DNA from: Mauremys mutica
Taxonomy: Eukaryota > Chordata > Testudines > Geoemydidae
Direction: 5' to 3'
Length of the DNA: 64,000 bases
Assembly: GCF_020497125.1 (NCBI RefSeq)
Contig: NC_059080.1
Coordinates: 74,940,618 to 75,004,617 of the forward strand
Shown one piece after another: positions 11,726 to 24,589 of this stretch. Below the pieces are notes generated by a model, which did not search any database, was not told the DNA's origin, and saw nothing but the letters and a program-made list of their open reading frames with translations. Position 1 is the stretch's first letter; each line of letters opens with the position of its first letter. A program made the translations under genes and the position numbers.

Positions 11726-12959
11726 TATAACATGTTTTTGTGTAAGTATGGACACAAGGAAAAATTCTTCATCTCTGGACTGTTTGGATTCTAACAGGGC
11801 AGAATAACTGAACAAGAACACGGAGATCCCCAGAGTTATTCTGGGTAGCCCTGAGAAATTTTGGGAAGCTAGACTGTTACTCATCTGTACATGCATTTTT
11901 ACCTGCTTTAACCTTTCAATAACTCTCATTCCTTTTTCTTAGCTAATAAATCTTTAGTTAGTTTACTAGAGAATTGGCTACCATCATTGTCTTTGGTTTG
12001 AGATCTAGGATGCAAACTGACCTGAATGGCTGGTCTCTTGGGACTGGGTGTAACCTGGAATATTTTCTGATTTTTGTGTGTGTGTGTAAGTGACCATTTA
12101 CCACACAGTTGAGCTGGCCTGGGTAGCAAGATAGACTGGAGTGTTTCTGAGGGGACCGTCTGTGACTCCATTAGAAGACTATAGTAGTGCTTTAGGAGTT
12201 CACATATTATTTGAATTAGTGAAATCTAATTATGGAACATACCACCAGTTTTGGTTGTCTGCCCTGCTTTTGACAGTCTGCCCTGAAGTAGGCACTCACG
12301 GTTGAACCATTCCAGGCAGCATGACGGGGAATCCCTGCAGACAACAGCCATTCTCCTAGCAGCAATTTCTAAAAGGAACTTAAGGCAGGGTAATTTTGTA
12401 GAGTACGTGTAATGAGTAGAGACAAAGCACTTCAGACGTAGATAGTGGAGTAAAATATTGTAAATGTATTTCAGCAAATATTGGATGACTACGTGGAATA
12501 TAATAAGTTAAAGGGTATTATTTGATTTTGTTCTTGGAAATAGTTGGGCGATCTTTAAGGGTCAGATAAATATGATTTCGGGGTTTCCCCCCAAATGATT
12601 TTTTTCTTGGGCAAGTTTTGTCAGCCATTGATTCAAAAGGTATATTTTTAAAATATATATGTATCTATGTATGATGAGAGACTACAGGTGAATAAAACAA
12701 ACAAATGGGAGAAGTTGAATAAATAGCAATGATTGGTATAAGTAATCTCAGCACACTAGCAGCTTACATATCCTGTTGTTTCAAGGCTGCAAATAGGAAG
12801 TACTGAGGTGTGCATAAACCTCTGTTTTATTTGCATCTCAACCAAATATGATTGTGATGCTCTACACAGAAGTCAATAGGTGGGCTGTGTTTGGAGATGG
12901 GATTTGCCGAAATAAAGAGCATGGACAAAACTAGGACAGGGACCGTTTTAAAATGTGGC
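11726..12959. other. No recognised feature
   Basis: This is AT-rich DNA with only short, featureless frames. A short TG run lies near 12076-12088. Confidence 0.5.
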
Positions 12960-13445
12960 TGATTTTCTAAGCAAGGGTCCCAGACCACTGGCACAGGGAA
13001 GACGACCAGGCCAAGGTGACAGAATGGGTTGTTGGCCTAAGGAGGCTCACTAGACCTGAGGTGCAGAGAAGGGGTGAGAATCAGACTAGGGAGCAGGCCC
13101 ACTGACGGGGTGGGGGAGGGAGAAAGGAGGCTTCCTGCCCATCCTTGCTCTGCATCACTGCCAGAAGTGGCTGGCACATACCTGTGGCCCTGTGCGCTGC
13201 TGCCCTGCCCCTGCCCTAAATGCCGACTCCGCAGCTCCCAGTGGCTGGGAACTGTGGCCAATAGGAGCTGCGGGGGCGGTGCCTGTGGGCAGCGGTGTGT
13301 GGAGACACCCTGAGCCCCCCCGCCACTGCCAGAAGGTGCAGCACTGCCCAAATGTCAGGTGGACTGCGTCCGCGGCTTGTGCATGCTTGGGGGCCCATTG
13401 ACTGTTCTGCCCTGGGGCCCAAAATTGCTGTCAGCAGGCCTGCTC
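12960..13445. repeat. GC-rich interspersed repeat, class uncertain
   Basis: An abrupt GC-rich block lies between AT-rich flanks. It contains CpGs, the palindromic GCAGCTCC(C)AGTGGCTGGGAA region and an ending resembling GGGCCCAAAATTGCTGTCAG. The texture resembles the interiors of the short hAT elements in this window, but I could not find matching ends or a target duplication. Frames inside are compositional. Confidence 0.4.
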
Positions 13446-13659
13446 AGGAGATGGAGAGAGAGAGCTTGCACTGAGGACTTTTTGATATGTTTTCAGATAT
13501 GTAACTCTCTCTAATGTGTTTAAGAATAAAATGCTCATAGTTAAGAAATTCCTTTGCTAAGCTTATGTTACTTGCTTCCCTACCACACTGTCCCTGAAGG
13601 GATTAACTAAAAAATCAGAGCTCCCACAGTCCAGAGAGCTCTGAGGGAACGTGTCTGGT

Positions 13660-14140
13660 AAAGCTGAGCTTAAGAATAACCATACTGGGCCAGACCAGTG
13701 GCCTATCTAATTCAGTATCATGTCTTCCAACAGTAACCAATGCCAGATGCTTTAGAGGGAATGAAAAAGACAAAGCAATTTTGAATGTATCCCCTATCAT
13801 CCAGCCCTAGTTTCTGGCAGTTGGAGGTTTAGGGACACCCTGAGTATGGAGTTGCATCCCTGGCCATTTTGGCTAATAGCCATTGATAGATCTATCCTCC
13901 TTGAACTTACCTAATTCTTTTTTGAGCCCAATTATACTTTTGGCCTTTACAAAACCCCTGGCAATGAGTTCTACACACTACGCACAGTCATCCTGTGAAA
14001 GTTTTCCTTTTGTTTGTTTGAAGCCTACTGCCTATTAATTTCATTAGGGTGACCCTAGTTCTTGTGTTCTGTGAAGGGGAAAATAACACTTCCCTTTTCA
14101 TTTTCTGCACACCAATCATGATTGTATAGACCTCTATTTG
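13660..14140 (-). mobile_element. CR1 LINE 3' fragment, minus strand
   Basis: Read on the minus strand this resembles the CR1 ORF2 C-terminus and 3' UTR. It contains the region for a Phe-Trp-Asn-Ser-Leu-Pro-like end, then TGGCTATTAGCCAAAATGGC, and ends close to CCCAGTATGGTTATTCTTA, a tail typical of sauropsid CR1. It is truncated at its 5' end and decayed, with no usable frame. Its subfamily differs from the copy at 17860-19482. Confidence 0.65.
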
Positions 14141-17100
14141 AATAACTGATTTTTTGGTTCAGTGGCCCAACTGGAGGGGAGAGGGAAGGCGAGAGGGATT
14201 TTTTTTTGTTATGAACTGAAACTGAATTTTGTTTTGCCTATCAGAAGGAAAAAAACAAATAACAAAAATATTTGGGTCAAACAAAATATTTTGAATGTCA
14301 CTGTGAAAATGTCCGTTTGAAATAACACAGTTCATTTCAAAATAAAAGTTTCTTTATATTCGTTTGGCCAAAATTAGTTGCTGAATTCAACTCAAGTTTG
14401 TGAATAGTGTTAGCCAGTGAATTTATTATATAACCAAAACATTTCCCAGATCTAGTTTCTAAGTGACCAGGGGCAGGAGAGGGCTATGGTACTAGTTCCA
14501 GGATATAAATTGGCACGCCTGGGGGGTCCCAGTGGCCAAAGAATGCAGTGGCATAGGTTTAAAAAAAAGAAATGGGTAAACTAACCTAAACTAAACTCCA
14601 TATTCCCCAAATGGGAAGTAGGTAAACTCATTTTACCCTCAACTACACTAAAGAAAGAAGGTGTTGGACATGGGGGCTGCACCTGAGAGTGTGCCTGAGA
14701 CCCAGAACTAGGAACGGTGACCCATCTCTATCCACTCCCAGGGGACTTAGCACCATGTTGGGTCGAGCCCGTGGGTGCACTCACAACAGACTGGTGTCAG
14801 TCCAGAGAGTGGGACTGGGAAAAGTTATGATAACTGGACCTGATTCCTCCTTTTTTTCCCCTTTTAGAAAAAGTTATCATTGTTATAGAAATCCCAGAAA
14901 AAACATTCTGACATGAAATGTATTTGTTGAATATAATATTCTTTACTGTTCTCACTAGATATGAACAGCCTTGGTTCAATGTATAAAAATTAAAATGAAG
15001 AGGGGTGTAATTCTTACCAAAAAACCTCATGACTAAATACATGACAATGTACAGAATATTTGTGAACTCACTAAAACGTAAAAAACCCAAAAACTTTCGA
15101 TTAAATCTCATATCACTTCAAATGGGGGAGAACTAGAGTACTCCAAGCCTTTGAGAATAATACAAAGAGCTAATGATAATTGCTTTGGATAAAAAATTAG
15201 CAGTGTTCACTATCAAATCACAAGCACAAGTTTGTATTGTGGAAAACAATTACTTTATTCCCTTTTGTTTTATAGTATAAAATAAAATATATATATTTTA
15301 CAATTCTAGAAGTCTCCCAAAATATCTGTCTCCCACTGTAATGAATCTGATAAGAAGATGGAGAATGACGTGTTAAAAATAAATAAATCAACTTCATTCT
15401 CCCGTCAGACCATTAGTTTGCAAGCTGTAGGGGAATGGCTTTGAATTTCCTATCTTGGTAATGATTCAGAGTAGTGCTATGTTTCCTTTGTGCTTCGACA
15501 CTTAGAAGGCACATATTTTGTAAGAAATCTTTTTTTCAGATTTCTTACCAGACCATAATCTTCTTTCTTTCGCATTCTAGTCCTCATGTACGGGAGCTTA
15601 AAAACGTCCCATGGGCATTTTTCATTAAGGTCTGTACATACACATGGGAAGTGCAGAATCTCTCAATTTCTGACAGATTAGGAATCTAGTCGGATGAAAT
15701 TAGAAAGCAGAGTAATAATAAACTATTTAATGTCAAATCCTTTGATTCTCTTTTGATACCGATCATCCTGAAATTCAGTCTCTAGTTCCTATTTTGTGCA
15801 GTTTAATTTTCTTGAAATAAGGATATTTTTCTTGTCACTGCAAGGCAGATACCAAGAAGTAGAATATAACTTGTTTATCTTTCTCTGAGCTTCAGGAGGC
15901 TATTAGGGGTTTGTTTGTTTGTTGGTTAGTTGGTTTGTTTTAAGAAGTTTGGAATCTGTAATTTCTCAAAGGCATTTATTTTTTTAACCGAATCTGCTCC
16001 ATTTCTAATTTCCATTATTATTTCCCATAGGTGATTCTTCTACAGACTTGGAACTGGAGAGAATTGAAGGAAAGAAACTGCCAAAAATGTAGCTAAGGAA
16101 GACCTTTGAGGTCTTTAGAAAAATAAGCAATTGAAAAAACTTGTGCTTAGATATTTTATAAAAAGTTTAAACTCATTTGAGAGTAAAAACAAGCTGATTA
16201 AGTCTCAAATATAAGATTTTCAGACTCTATTGGAAGCAGTCTATGCAGATATGCCCAGTTCTCTATCATAGGTTATTTAATAAACTGTGAGGTTAGGGGT
16301 ATGAGGTGACTCTATGATGCTTATATTGTCCTGTCATCACTGAAAACTTAGGTTGAAAACGTTTACAAGCAAAGCATGTGTAGATGGTCCTTTCTTATCT
16401 CAAGTGAACATTTATTAATGACAAAAACTCACTACGGATTGTAGCTTGATGTGCCCTCTCTGTACAAGAATGTTCCAGGACTGAAATTGGAGAGACGCAG
16501 ATTTCAGTACAAAGTTACAGTCACAGTTGGCATGTGGGATAATTTATTTTTATTTTTATTTTTATTTTTTGTATTATGCTTGGTTCTAGGCTTGATCTAA
16601 CCCTTTTGATTTATTATTCCTCCTACCATGACTGTTTAAGAATCTACAATATCCAAGGTTTAATCTTAAGCAAAAAAGAAAAGGTTCCTAGTCTTCTGGT
16701 TGGGTGGTAACCTTTGGAATCCAAAAGGCATGAAGATCCTGCCCATGCTCTTAAATGGTGATCTTTTTTTTTACCTGTTTAAGGCGCAAGGCTTTCCAAA
16801 TGTTGTAAATAAATAACACAGCTCAAATGGTGTCAACACAATAGCTTTTCTGCCATCTCAATCTCCTTTGTGCCTTTGTACTTACCATACTGCCTGACCA
16901 TGTTTCTGTCAGTTCATTATGGGGAAAAACTGAACAGCTATCCCCTAGTGCCTTACCAGGGAATAAAGTTCGGAGGACATACGCAGTAACAAAAAGCAAA
17001 TAGTCAAAGTGAAGTGTTTGTAAACAACCCATAGTCTAAAACTTTTTCAGCAAGAAATTCAGGGTCAGTTCTCAGACAACTTGATGGGGCACGGTCCTTC

Positions 17101-17859
17101 CTGGCATGTATCATAATTGAGCCAGTGCCTAGATGTCACAATTTTGCCTAGAGCAATAGAATATGAGCTTGTGCAATTCACCCAAACTCTTTTAAACATA
17201 TCTGCCAGTTATAGATCATCATCTATTCCTGGTTCTGCAAGAAACGTAGTATGGGATGATTACAGTTTCTGGTGGCTCCCACTGTTTAAATTACAGTGCC
17301 ATGGCTTTTCCTCTCCTTTCCTCACTGTTCTCCATAGCTACATACGTATTTTTCTCTTGGTATAAGTTACCTCTTCTATGCAGTAGGATTCTGTTAAGGT
17401 GGTTGTTAGTTGCTGTGGGAGAAATTCACTCCTGTCCAGAAGGCCAGCACAAAGCTTATGCAGAAATTAAGCTACATTTTGATGGTTTGAGCACTTAATA
17501 CCACTTGAGTCAAAAAAGTAGGGCTTAATTGTGGCTGGCGTGGTGCATAGTTCTTGTGCTGCTCTTCTGCACAAGAGTGAATTTCACCCTATATTATTTT
17601 ATTTTTACATGCTTGATTGAAAGTTTGCTTTTTCCAATATCCATGGAGCAATGTAACATCTTCTGAATACACTCCATTGGATTTAGAGATAGATTTATAT
17701 TTTATATATGGTCCAAACTGCTGCCTCAGTTCACCAGTCCCCATTCTTTACAGACCTTTAAAATGGTGGGGGGAGATTGGGAAGGAGTACTAGTTTTTTA
17801 ATGGTGTGTTCCTAATTCCCATAGAGGGAAATATATCTCACTTGTAAAAATATATATAT
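14141..17859. other. AT-rich DNA, no recognised gene
   Basis: Frames here are short and lack recognisable domains. A weakly self-complementary AT-rich segment (about 14205-14370) is rich in TTTCA/TGAAA blocks. Nothing supports a gene. Confidence 0.5.
16541..16574. repeat. (ATTTTT)n simple repeat
   Basis: Four to five tandem ATTTTT units are visible. This is an ordinary short microsatellite. Confidence 0.8.
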
Positions 17860-19482
17860 TTTAAAGGTAACTTGGCCAAGGCTACATGATGAGTGAATTA
17901 ACATATTGCCAAACCAACCTGATCTCCTTCTTTGAGAAGGTAACAGATTTTTTAGACAAAGGAAATGCAGTGGATCTAATTTACCCTGATTTCAGTAAGG
18001 CATTTGATACGGTTCCACATGGGGAATTATTAGCTAAATTGGAAAAGATGGGGATCAATATGAAAATTGAAAGGTGGATAAGGACTTGTTTAAAGGGGAG
18101 ACTACAATGGGTTGTACTGAAAGGTGAACTGTCAGGCTGGAGGGAGGTTACTAATGGAGTACTAATGGGGATCGGTTTTGGGACCAATCTTTTTATTACT
18201 GACCTTGGCACAAAAAGTGGGAATGTGCTAATAAAGTTTATGGATGACACGAAGCAGGAAGGTATTGCCAATACAGAGAAGGACCGGGATATCATACAGG
18301 AAGATCTGGATGACCTTGTAAACAGGAGTATTAGTAATAGTATGAAATTTAATAGTGAAAAGTGCAAGGTCATGCATTTAGAGATTAATAACAAGAATTA
18401 TTGTTATAAGCTGGGGATGCATCAGTTGGAAGTAACAGAGGAGAAGAAGGACCTCGGAGTATTGGTTGATCACAGGATGACTATGGTCTGCCAATGTTAT
18501 ATGGCCATGAAAAAAGCTAATGCAGTCTTGGGATGCATCAGGCGAGGTATTTCCAGTAGAGATAAGGCGGTGTTAGTACCATTATACAAAGCACTGGTGA
18601 GACTTCATCTGGAATACTGTGTGCAGTTCTGGTCTCCCATGTTTAAGAAGGATGAATTCAAACTGGAACAGGTATAGAGAAGGGCTACTAGGATGATCCA
18701 AGGAATGGAAAACCTGTCTTATGAAAGAAGACTCAAAGAGCTTGGCTTGTTTAGCCTAACTAAAAGAAGGCTGAGGGGAGATATGATTGCCCTCTATAAA
18801 TATATCAGAGGAATAAATATGAGGGAGGGAGAGGAATTATTTAAGCTCAGTACCAATGTGGACACAAGAACAAATGGATATAAACTGACCATCAGGAAGT
18901 TTAGACTTGAAATTAGACTAAGGTTTCTAACCATCAGAGGAGTGAAGTTCTGGAACAGTCTTCCAAGGGTAGTAGTGGAGGCAAAAGACATATCTGGCTT
19001 CAAGACTAAGCTTGATAAGTTTATGGAGGAGATGGTATGATGGGATAGCCTAAATTTTGCAATTGGTCCTTGACTATTAGCGGTAAATATGCCCAATGGC
19101 TTGTGATGGGATGTTAGATGGGGTGGGATCTGAGTTACTACAGAGAATTCTTTTCTGGGTGTCTGGCTGGTGAGTCTTGCTGACATGATCAGGGTTTAGC
19201 TGATCACCATCTTTGGGGTCGGGAAGGAATTTTCCTCCAGGGCAGATTGGCAGAGGCCCTGGGGGTTTTTTTTTTGCCTTCTTCTGCAGCGTGGGGCATG
19301 GGTGATTTGATGGAAGATTGTCTGCATCTTGAAGTCTTTAAACCATGATTTGAGGACTTCAATGGCTCAGACACAGGTTTGATACAGGAGTGTGTGGGTG
19401 AGATTCTGTGGCCTGCGTTGTGCAGGAGGTCAGACTAGATGATCATAATGGTCCCTTCTGACCTTAAAGTCTATGATTCTAT
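17860..19482 (+). mobile_element. CR1 LINE, 5'-truncated
   Basis: The copy enters within the reverse transcriptase domain, runs through the end of ORF2 (19040) and a 3' UTR of about 440 bp, and ends with GGTCCCTTCTGACC followed by TCTATGATTCTATATC, the characteristic CR1 3' terminus. CR1 elements move by target-primed reverse transcription and are usually 5'-truncated, as here. A (G)n(T)n run interrupts the 3' UTR near 19260-19275. Confidence 0.9.
17886..19040 (+). pseudogene. CR1 ORF2 reverse transcriptase, C-terminal part, inactive
   Basis: This frame encodes the palm, thumb and C-terminal parts of a CR1 reverse transcriptase, the enzyme that copies LINE RNA at a nicked target. Visible motifs are DFSKAFDT (residues 35-42, motif A), FMDDTK (118-123, the catalytic Asp pair, usually FADDTK) and a C-terminal FWNSLPR block. 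The usual PQGS segment before LGP is lost (residues 91-107 read GVLMGIGFG). One in-frame TAG at 18675-18677 interrupts an otherwise continuous frame, which resumes unchanged to 19040. The endonuclease and ORF1 are absent through 5' truncation. It is clearly a dead copy, though only moderately decayed. Confidence 0.88.
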
Positions 19483-20699
19483 ATCTTTAAAAGTCACACA
19501 AAAGGGTTAGAACCAGCTGTTCAATAAATGCAAGATTTCATTTTAGGTAAATTCAATGATCTGTAAGGGTTTTTTATGTCTAATTTTGCTTTTGTAGGTT
19601 TTTCACATTATTTCCTAGGCCATTAAAAATAGAGGGGGGGGATGAGGCTGACTTTGATGCGTTTAATAATTAAATTCCAGTGACATCAATGTAATTATTA
19701 TATCCAGACACTTCTATTGCCCAGGTTAGGATATGGAGAATTGGTGCCATGTCTCTGCCTACTGCCCCTCTCACACTGCACCCCATTTTGTCCACTTATT
19801 CACAGGGAGGGGAAGAAACAGCAGCCACAGAAACTTTCTGTTCCACACATGAGTCCTTGCTCTTGCCTACTTCTCTGTACAGTCACTGGAGTGTCCCAAG
19901 CCCTTAACTGCTGTTCACACTCATATGCCTGTGTAGTTCTTGGATCTGGTCAGGACAGGAAGCAAAATTGACAATACCAGTTCCCACATGTATTGTTACA
20001 AAACTGATCTGAAAAGCATAAGAGAACCAGGTGGTTCAAATAGTTTGGCCAGGGTTGAGCTAAGCATCCAAACTTCTGGGTGCATATCAAAACTTGAATG
20101 CTGAACCTTCTGGGATTTATCCATCATTAGTTTTTTCTAGTTCCTTGTTAATAGTACAAACTGTTTTTTGTTATGGTTTTTAAAGGCCCAGAAATTCAGA
20201 ATGGGATTATCCTGAAGGGTCTGGAGTGACCATTCCCAGAGGAATTTTCACATGGGCTCCTCTGTGAAAGTAGCAGAGTCCAAGCAAACATCACCATGCC
20301 TCCTTTCACTCAATGCATTATATGACACCATTGTAACCAGGAAAAAATAATTGGACCTTTTACTTTGGGAAAATTGTAAGGTATACGCTCAATTTATTTA
20401 CAATTCTCCAGGTATTGGGTATATTTTCTGTTGGCTCATCAGCCATTGTTTTTGCTTACTTGCTTGTTGCCTAGTCAGTTGCCATTCCCTTGCTAGCAAG
20501 CAAAAGGATTTTTTTGCATTTATTTCATTACTCGAAGAGCAAAGTCCAAGCACAGCTTCTAAAGGAAAATGGAGCTTGAGAAATTTCTTAAAAGAAAACA
20601 AGAGGCTCCACAACAGAATTCAAAAGAGCTACATGTGTGTTAAAGCCTCATACTGGTGTGGTTGGACGGTTGCATATAGCACAGCCATGGGAACTATCA
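19483..20699. other. No recognised gene
   Basis: The longest frame, 20351-20794, has no recognisable domain and overlaps the start of a Penelope-like repeat, so it is not taken as a gene. The rest is AT-rich unique-looking DNA. Confidence 0.5.
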
Positions 20700-20978
20700 A
20701 GAGAACACCACCCTTTTGCTGGAAATGGGCCATTTTCAGTACCACTATAAACAGTTCTTTTTCTCTCCTGCTGATAATAGCTCACCTTAACTGATCACTC
20801 TCCTTATAGTGTGTATGGTAACACCCATTGTTTCATGTTCTCTGTGTGTGTATATATATATCTTCCTACTGTATTTTCCACTGTATGCATCCGATGAAGT
20901 GGGCTGTAGCCCACGAAAGCTTATGCTCAAATAAATTTGTTATTCTCTAAGGTGCCACAAGTACTCCTGTTCTTTTTG
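20700..20978 (+). mobile_element. Penelope-like element tail (family 1), plus strand
   Basis: The block resembles the right arm of the copy at 5754-6048: GATAATAGCTCACCTTAACTG, a TATATATATCTTCC run, CTGTATTTTCCACTG, the hammerhead-like motif, AATAAATTTGTTATTCTCTA, and GGTGCCACAAGTACTCCTGT with TCTTTTTG. No reverse transcriptase or GIY-YIG coding sequence is present. A TG/TA microsatellite lies within it near 20842-20862. Confidence 0.65.
20887..20926 (+). ncRNA. Hammerhead-ribozyme-like motif, core mutated
   Basis: The order is stem I arm GCAU (20887-20890), core box CCGAUGA (20891-20897), stem II GUGGGCU/AGCCCAC with seven possible pairs, GAAA (20915-20918), GCUU and stem I arm AUGC (20923-20926). 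The core U of CUGAUGA has changed to C, which should abolish or strongly reduce cleavage. Compared with the intact copy at 5793-5832, stem II is better paired here. Confidence 0.55.
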
Positions 20979-23141
20979 CACCCTTTTTTGATACACTTGT
21001 AATTAGTGCTGTGAGAAACAGGAAATAATCATGTTGCCACACTAAGTGAGATTACTTCTGGGCATGAGTAAAATGTTGTTTTTTTTAGTCATGCACAACC
21101 TCAGTAGAGCATAAGTATGCCCCTTTAACATTCCAGAGAATATTTCAGAGAATGTTGCTCAGATTAAATTCTGGTGTTTATGTGATATTTTTTAATTGGC
21201 CAAGAGTTTTGGTTACTAACAAATCGGAGAAGAAGATTTTTTGCGCTTGACTGTTCAGGGATAAAGCCTTTTTAAGTAAACCAAACCTATTTTAAAATCC
21301 ATTCTGGCATTTACTACATCTGTTTTTTGTATGAGGAAACAATAACAGTTGCTTACATTTTAATAATAACTGGCTGAATAACTTTATATACAATGAAGAC
21401 AAACCTTTCAACTTAACTTTATTTACACATTTGACCAGATTCATTTTTAAATGTCTGCCATTCATAACTTGTACTCATTCTAATTAAGATATAAATTGTC
21501 AGCTCTCCTGGTTTCTAGCATATTCCTCTCCAGTGAAGAGAGAGTGACTGTTTTATAACTTTCAAAGACTAAGCCTTTGACAGATTATCAGGAAAGTCAT
21601 CAAATGTAGGATATTTTATACTGAAGGGAAAATGTGATTTTTCCTTTCTTATTCCAAAAAGACAGATGAAATGTGTTGAAATTAAGAATCTTACATTATG
21701 CTATGTTGCAATATTCATGGAGAGAAAAGGGGGAAAGTTCCTTCTTTATTAAAATATCAGAAAAACCATTTATCTCATAGCAAATTATTACTCTCGTCTC
21801 TCAAGTACTGATAAATATTTAAAGAAGGAAAAGTAATTTCATTATGTTACTTTTACTTTGTGTCCTGATATATTCTTAATTTTGTGTCAGTTCTGTCACT
21901 CGTGTAAGAAGAATATTATTAAACTATAAAAATGACTACTTATTGAAATAGTACATTGCACACTGATTGGCAAATTCTACTGTCACACCAAAGTGAATCT
22001 GAAATAGCTCTCTTTATTTCAGTAATGGTACTCTGAATTTACCAGTGTAAGTGAGAACAGAATTTTGGCCACTCTCAAGGAATTTCCCCCCTCAAATAAT
22101 ATTAGAGATGAAATACAACTGTGAAATTTGGATTCAGGATTGGACCTGATCTTCCCCCTCCCCGCCCCCCCCCAACCCAAGTTATGGGGTTTTGGAGAGG
22201 AGCCATGAAGTTTAGATCCAGATTTGACCTTACTCAAAATTTCTGATAAAGTGGTTTGGATTTAGGTTTCCAGTTCAAGATTATCTCTAATAAGGCACTA
22301 TGTATAATAATTGATTTTTTGTTTAAACAAATAGGTAGAAATGGGGCCTCTTTCACTAAAAGCTTTGTGGATGGCATGAATCCATTTGGTAACTATCCGA
22401 TAGCAAATAGTTGCTGCACTGGTTGCCATTATAATGTTAACATGAAGTTGCCATGCAGTGGCTTCTGAAATACCAGTTTGCTCCCTATATTTGAAATAAG
22501 AGGTTGTTATTGTGGTAACTCGAATCCTGTGTCTGTTGGCAAATGCTGACTTTTTATTAATGATGATTGCTGCATCAGCATTTGTTGCATACTGAATACA
22601 ACTGTAAATAATGTCCTGTGAACGCTGTGCACAGCACAGTGTCAGTGAGGTTTGGAGTCAGCTAGAGAAATCCATTAGTAAATAGGGCTGTTAGAGAATG
22701 GAATCAGTTTATAACCTGTGCACATGTCTATGGCATGCAGGACAGCTTGTAGTTGATGAAAATGGAGACTTAGTGTTTGATTCTCCACAGCTTTTCAGTC
22801 TTTTACAGCTGTGTAAGGGGGTTGTAAGATGCTATCAAATCAGAATGATAGTATTTTTACACCCAACTTTCATTCACTGTGCACAAATGTGAAGGTTAAG
22901 GACAGAGAAGCAGAACCTAAGATTCTGTGGATTCATGGGAAGTTGCAAAACTAGACAAGATGAGTAAAGAAAGGTGAAGTAATTCATCATGACTCTGCTC
23001 ACGTGGAGAAGACTATGTATTCATTGGCTATCACATCCATCTACTGTACTGTTTTTATTTTGGATGTGGATAGGCCTTCCCTATCTAGCTAGCTAGCTAA
23101 TCTCGGACAGGGATTTGTTTTCAAATAAGTTTAAATACAAA
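20979..23141. other. No recognised gene
   Basis: This is AT-rich, unique-looking DNA with short chance frames. Minor items are a C-rich run near 22155-22175 and four CTAG units near 23083-23098. Confidence 0.5.
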
Positions 23142-23360
23142 GGGTATGTCTACACTGTAATTAAACACCCATGACTGGCCCATGTCAGGGCTCAGGCTGT
23201 GGGGCTATTTAATTGCTCTTGGAGTCCCAGAGCTCGGGCTCCAGCCTGGGCCCAAACATCTGCACCACAATTAAACAGCCCTGTAGCCTGAGCCCTGTGA
23301 GCCTCAGTCAGCTAACATGGGCCAGCTGCAGGTGTTTAATGATAGAGTAGAAATATCCCC
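23142..23360. mobile_element. Harbinger-type MITE, degraded right end
   Basis: The left end GGGTATGTCTACACTGTAAT is clear. The right end, read backwards, is a mutated version (GGGGATATTTCTACTCT). Internal blocks such as CATCTGCACCACAATTAAAC match the element at 4724-5020, so these are the same family. The target duplication is not clear. Confidence 0.55.
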
Positions 23361-23471
23361 AAAAGTGCCCTGGTTTAACTAACATTGTTTTCTTTGTAGA
23401 TTAGTTTATGGGGTCAGTTATCAAATCAAATTGAATCTATATAAACCAGTTGTAAATCAGCAGAAATGTGT

Positions 23472-23598
<127 letters not shown>

Positions 23599-23639
23599 AT
23601 TGAATGTATTGAACTAAATCGATTTAAAAGCCAATAGTG

Positions 23640-24307
23640 ATTAAACTGGGGTTGCCTAAATTCGCCTTGTGATTAGTCTCCTGCCTGTATCATTTTATTT
23701 TATACTGTGCCAAATTCTGTAGTACAGACAAAACTCAATGGTAAGTTGTTGTTGTTTTTAGTAAGTGTTGACAGCTTGTTCCTTCAGTATTTTCTACAAC
23801 AGCAACATTTCAAACAGCAATGTATATTACCAAAACTATAATACAGAATTTCATTTTAATTTCAGTGCTACTGTATTTTCCAGTACAGTGAATCAAATGA
23901 CACATTTTAAATCAGATGCTCAGTACCTATCCAGTAAAGTATTTGATCTGTTAATTACAAAAGGAAAATTAAAATGAGAAAAATGCATTCATTTTGAAAT
24001 GTTGAATGTAGAAAAGAAAAATGAAAGTTCCCTTTCAGTTAATATCCTAGATAATTTAATTCCTTCCAGATGGTTATCTATGATGAACATGTCATCTTCA
24101 ATATGGAATAATCTTAGAGTCCAGTTTGTTTATTATTTGAATGTAATAATATTCACAACCGTGGTAGCAGCACTAAATATATAACTTAATCATCTGAGAT
24201 TAGAGAGAACTTGAAATAGACCACGATTCATAGTGTTTCTAAATTTAATTTTAGAAATTTAACTGTTAGCATGTTCAATGAATTCATTGGTGGAAATGCT
24301 GAGTAAT
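23640..24307. other. No recognised feature
   Basis: This is AT-rich DNA with short chance frames and no family signature. Confidence 0.5.
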
Positions 24308-24315
24308 AGGGTATT

Positions 24316-24577
24316 CAGGGGCGGCTCTAGGTATTTTGCCGCCCCAAGCACGGCAGGCAGGCTGCCTTCAGCGGCTTGCCTGTGGGAGGTCCCCGGTTCT
24401 GCGGATTCGGCGGTATGACTGCGGGAGGTCTGCCAAAGTCGCGGGACCAGCGGACCCTCTGCAGGCACACCGCCAAAGGCAGCCTGCTTGCCGCCCTCGT
24501 GGCGACCAGCAGAGCGCCCCCTGTGGCTTGCCGCCCCAGGCACGCGCTTGGCGTGCTGGTGCCTGGAGCCGCCCCTG
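24316..24577. mobile_element. hAT-type MITE with perfect 8-bp duplication
   Basis: The ends CAGGGGCGGCTCTAGG and, inverted, CAGGGGCGGCTCCAGG match at 15 of 16 positions. The 8-bp AGGGTATT is present on both sides (24308-24315 and 24578-24585). The 262-bp interior is GC-rich and self-complementary in parts. It encodes nothing credible; the overlapping frames on both strands are compositional. Confidence 0.9.
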
Positions 24578-24589
24578 AGGGTATTGTTT

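Noticed and set aside
17981..19186. Minus-strand frames of 137 and 130 codons
   Set aside because: They are antisense shadows of the CR1 reverse transcriptase.
20351..20794. 147-codon frame
   Set aside because: It has no domain, runs into a Penelope-like tail at its 3' end, and its composition looks like ordinary AT-rich DNA.
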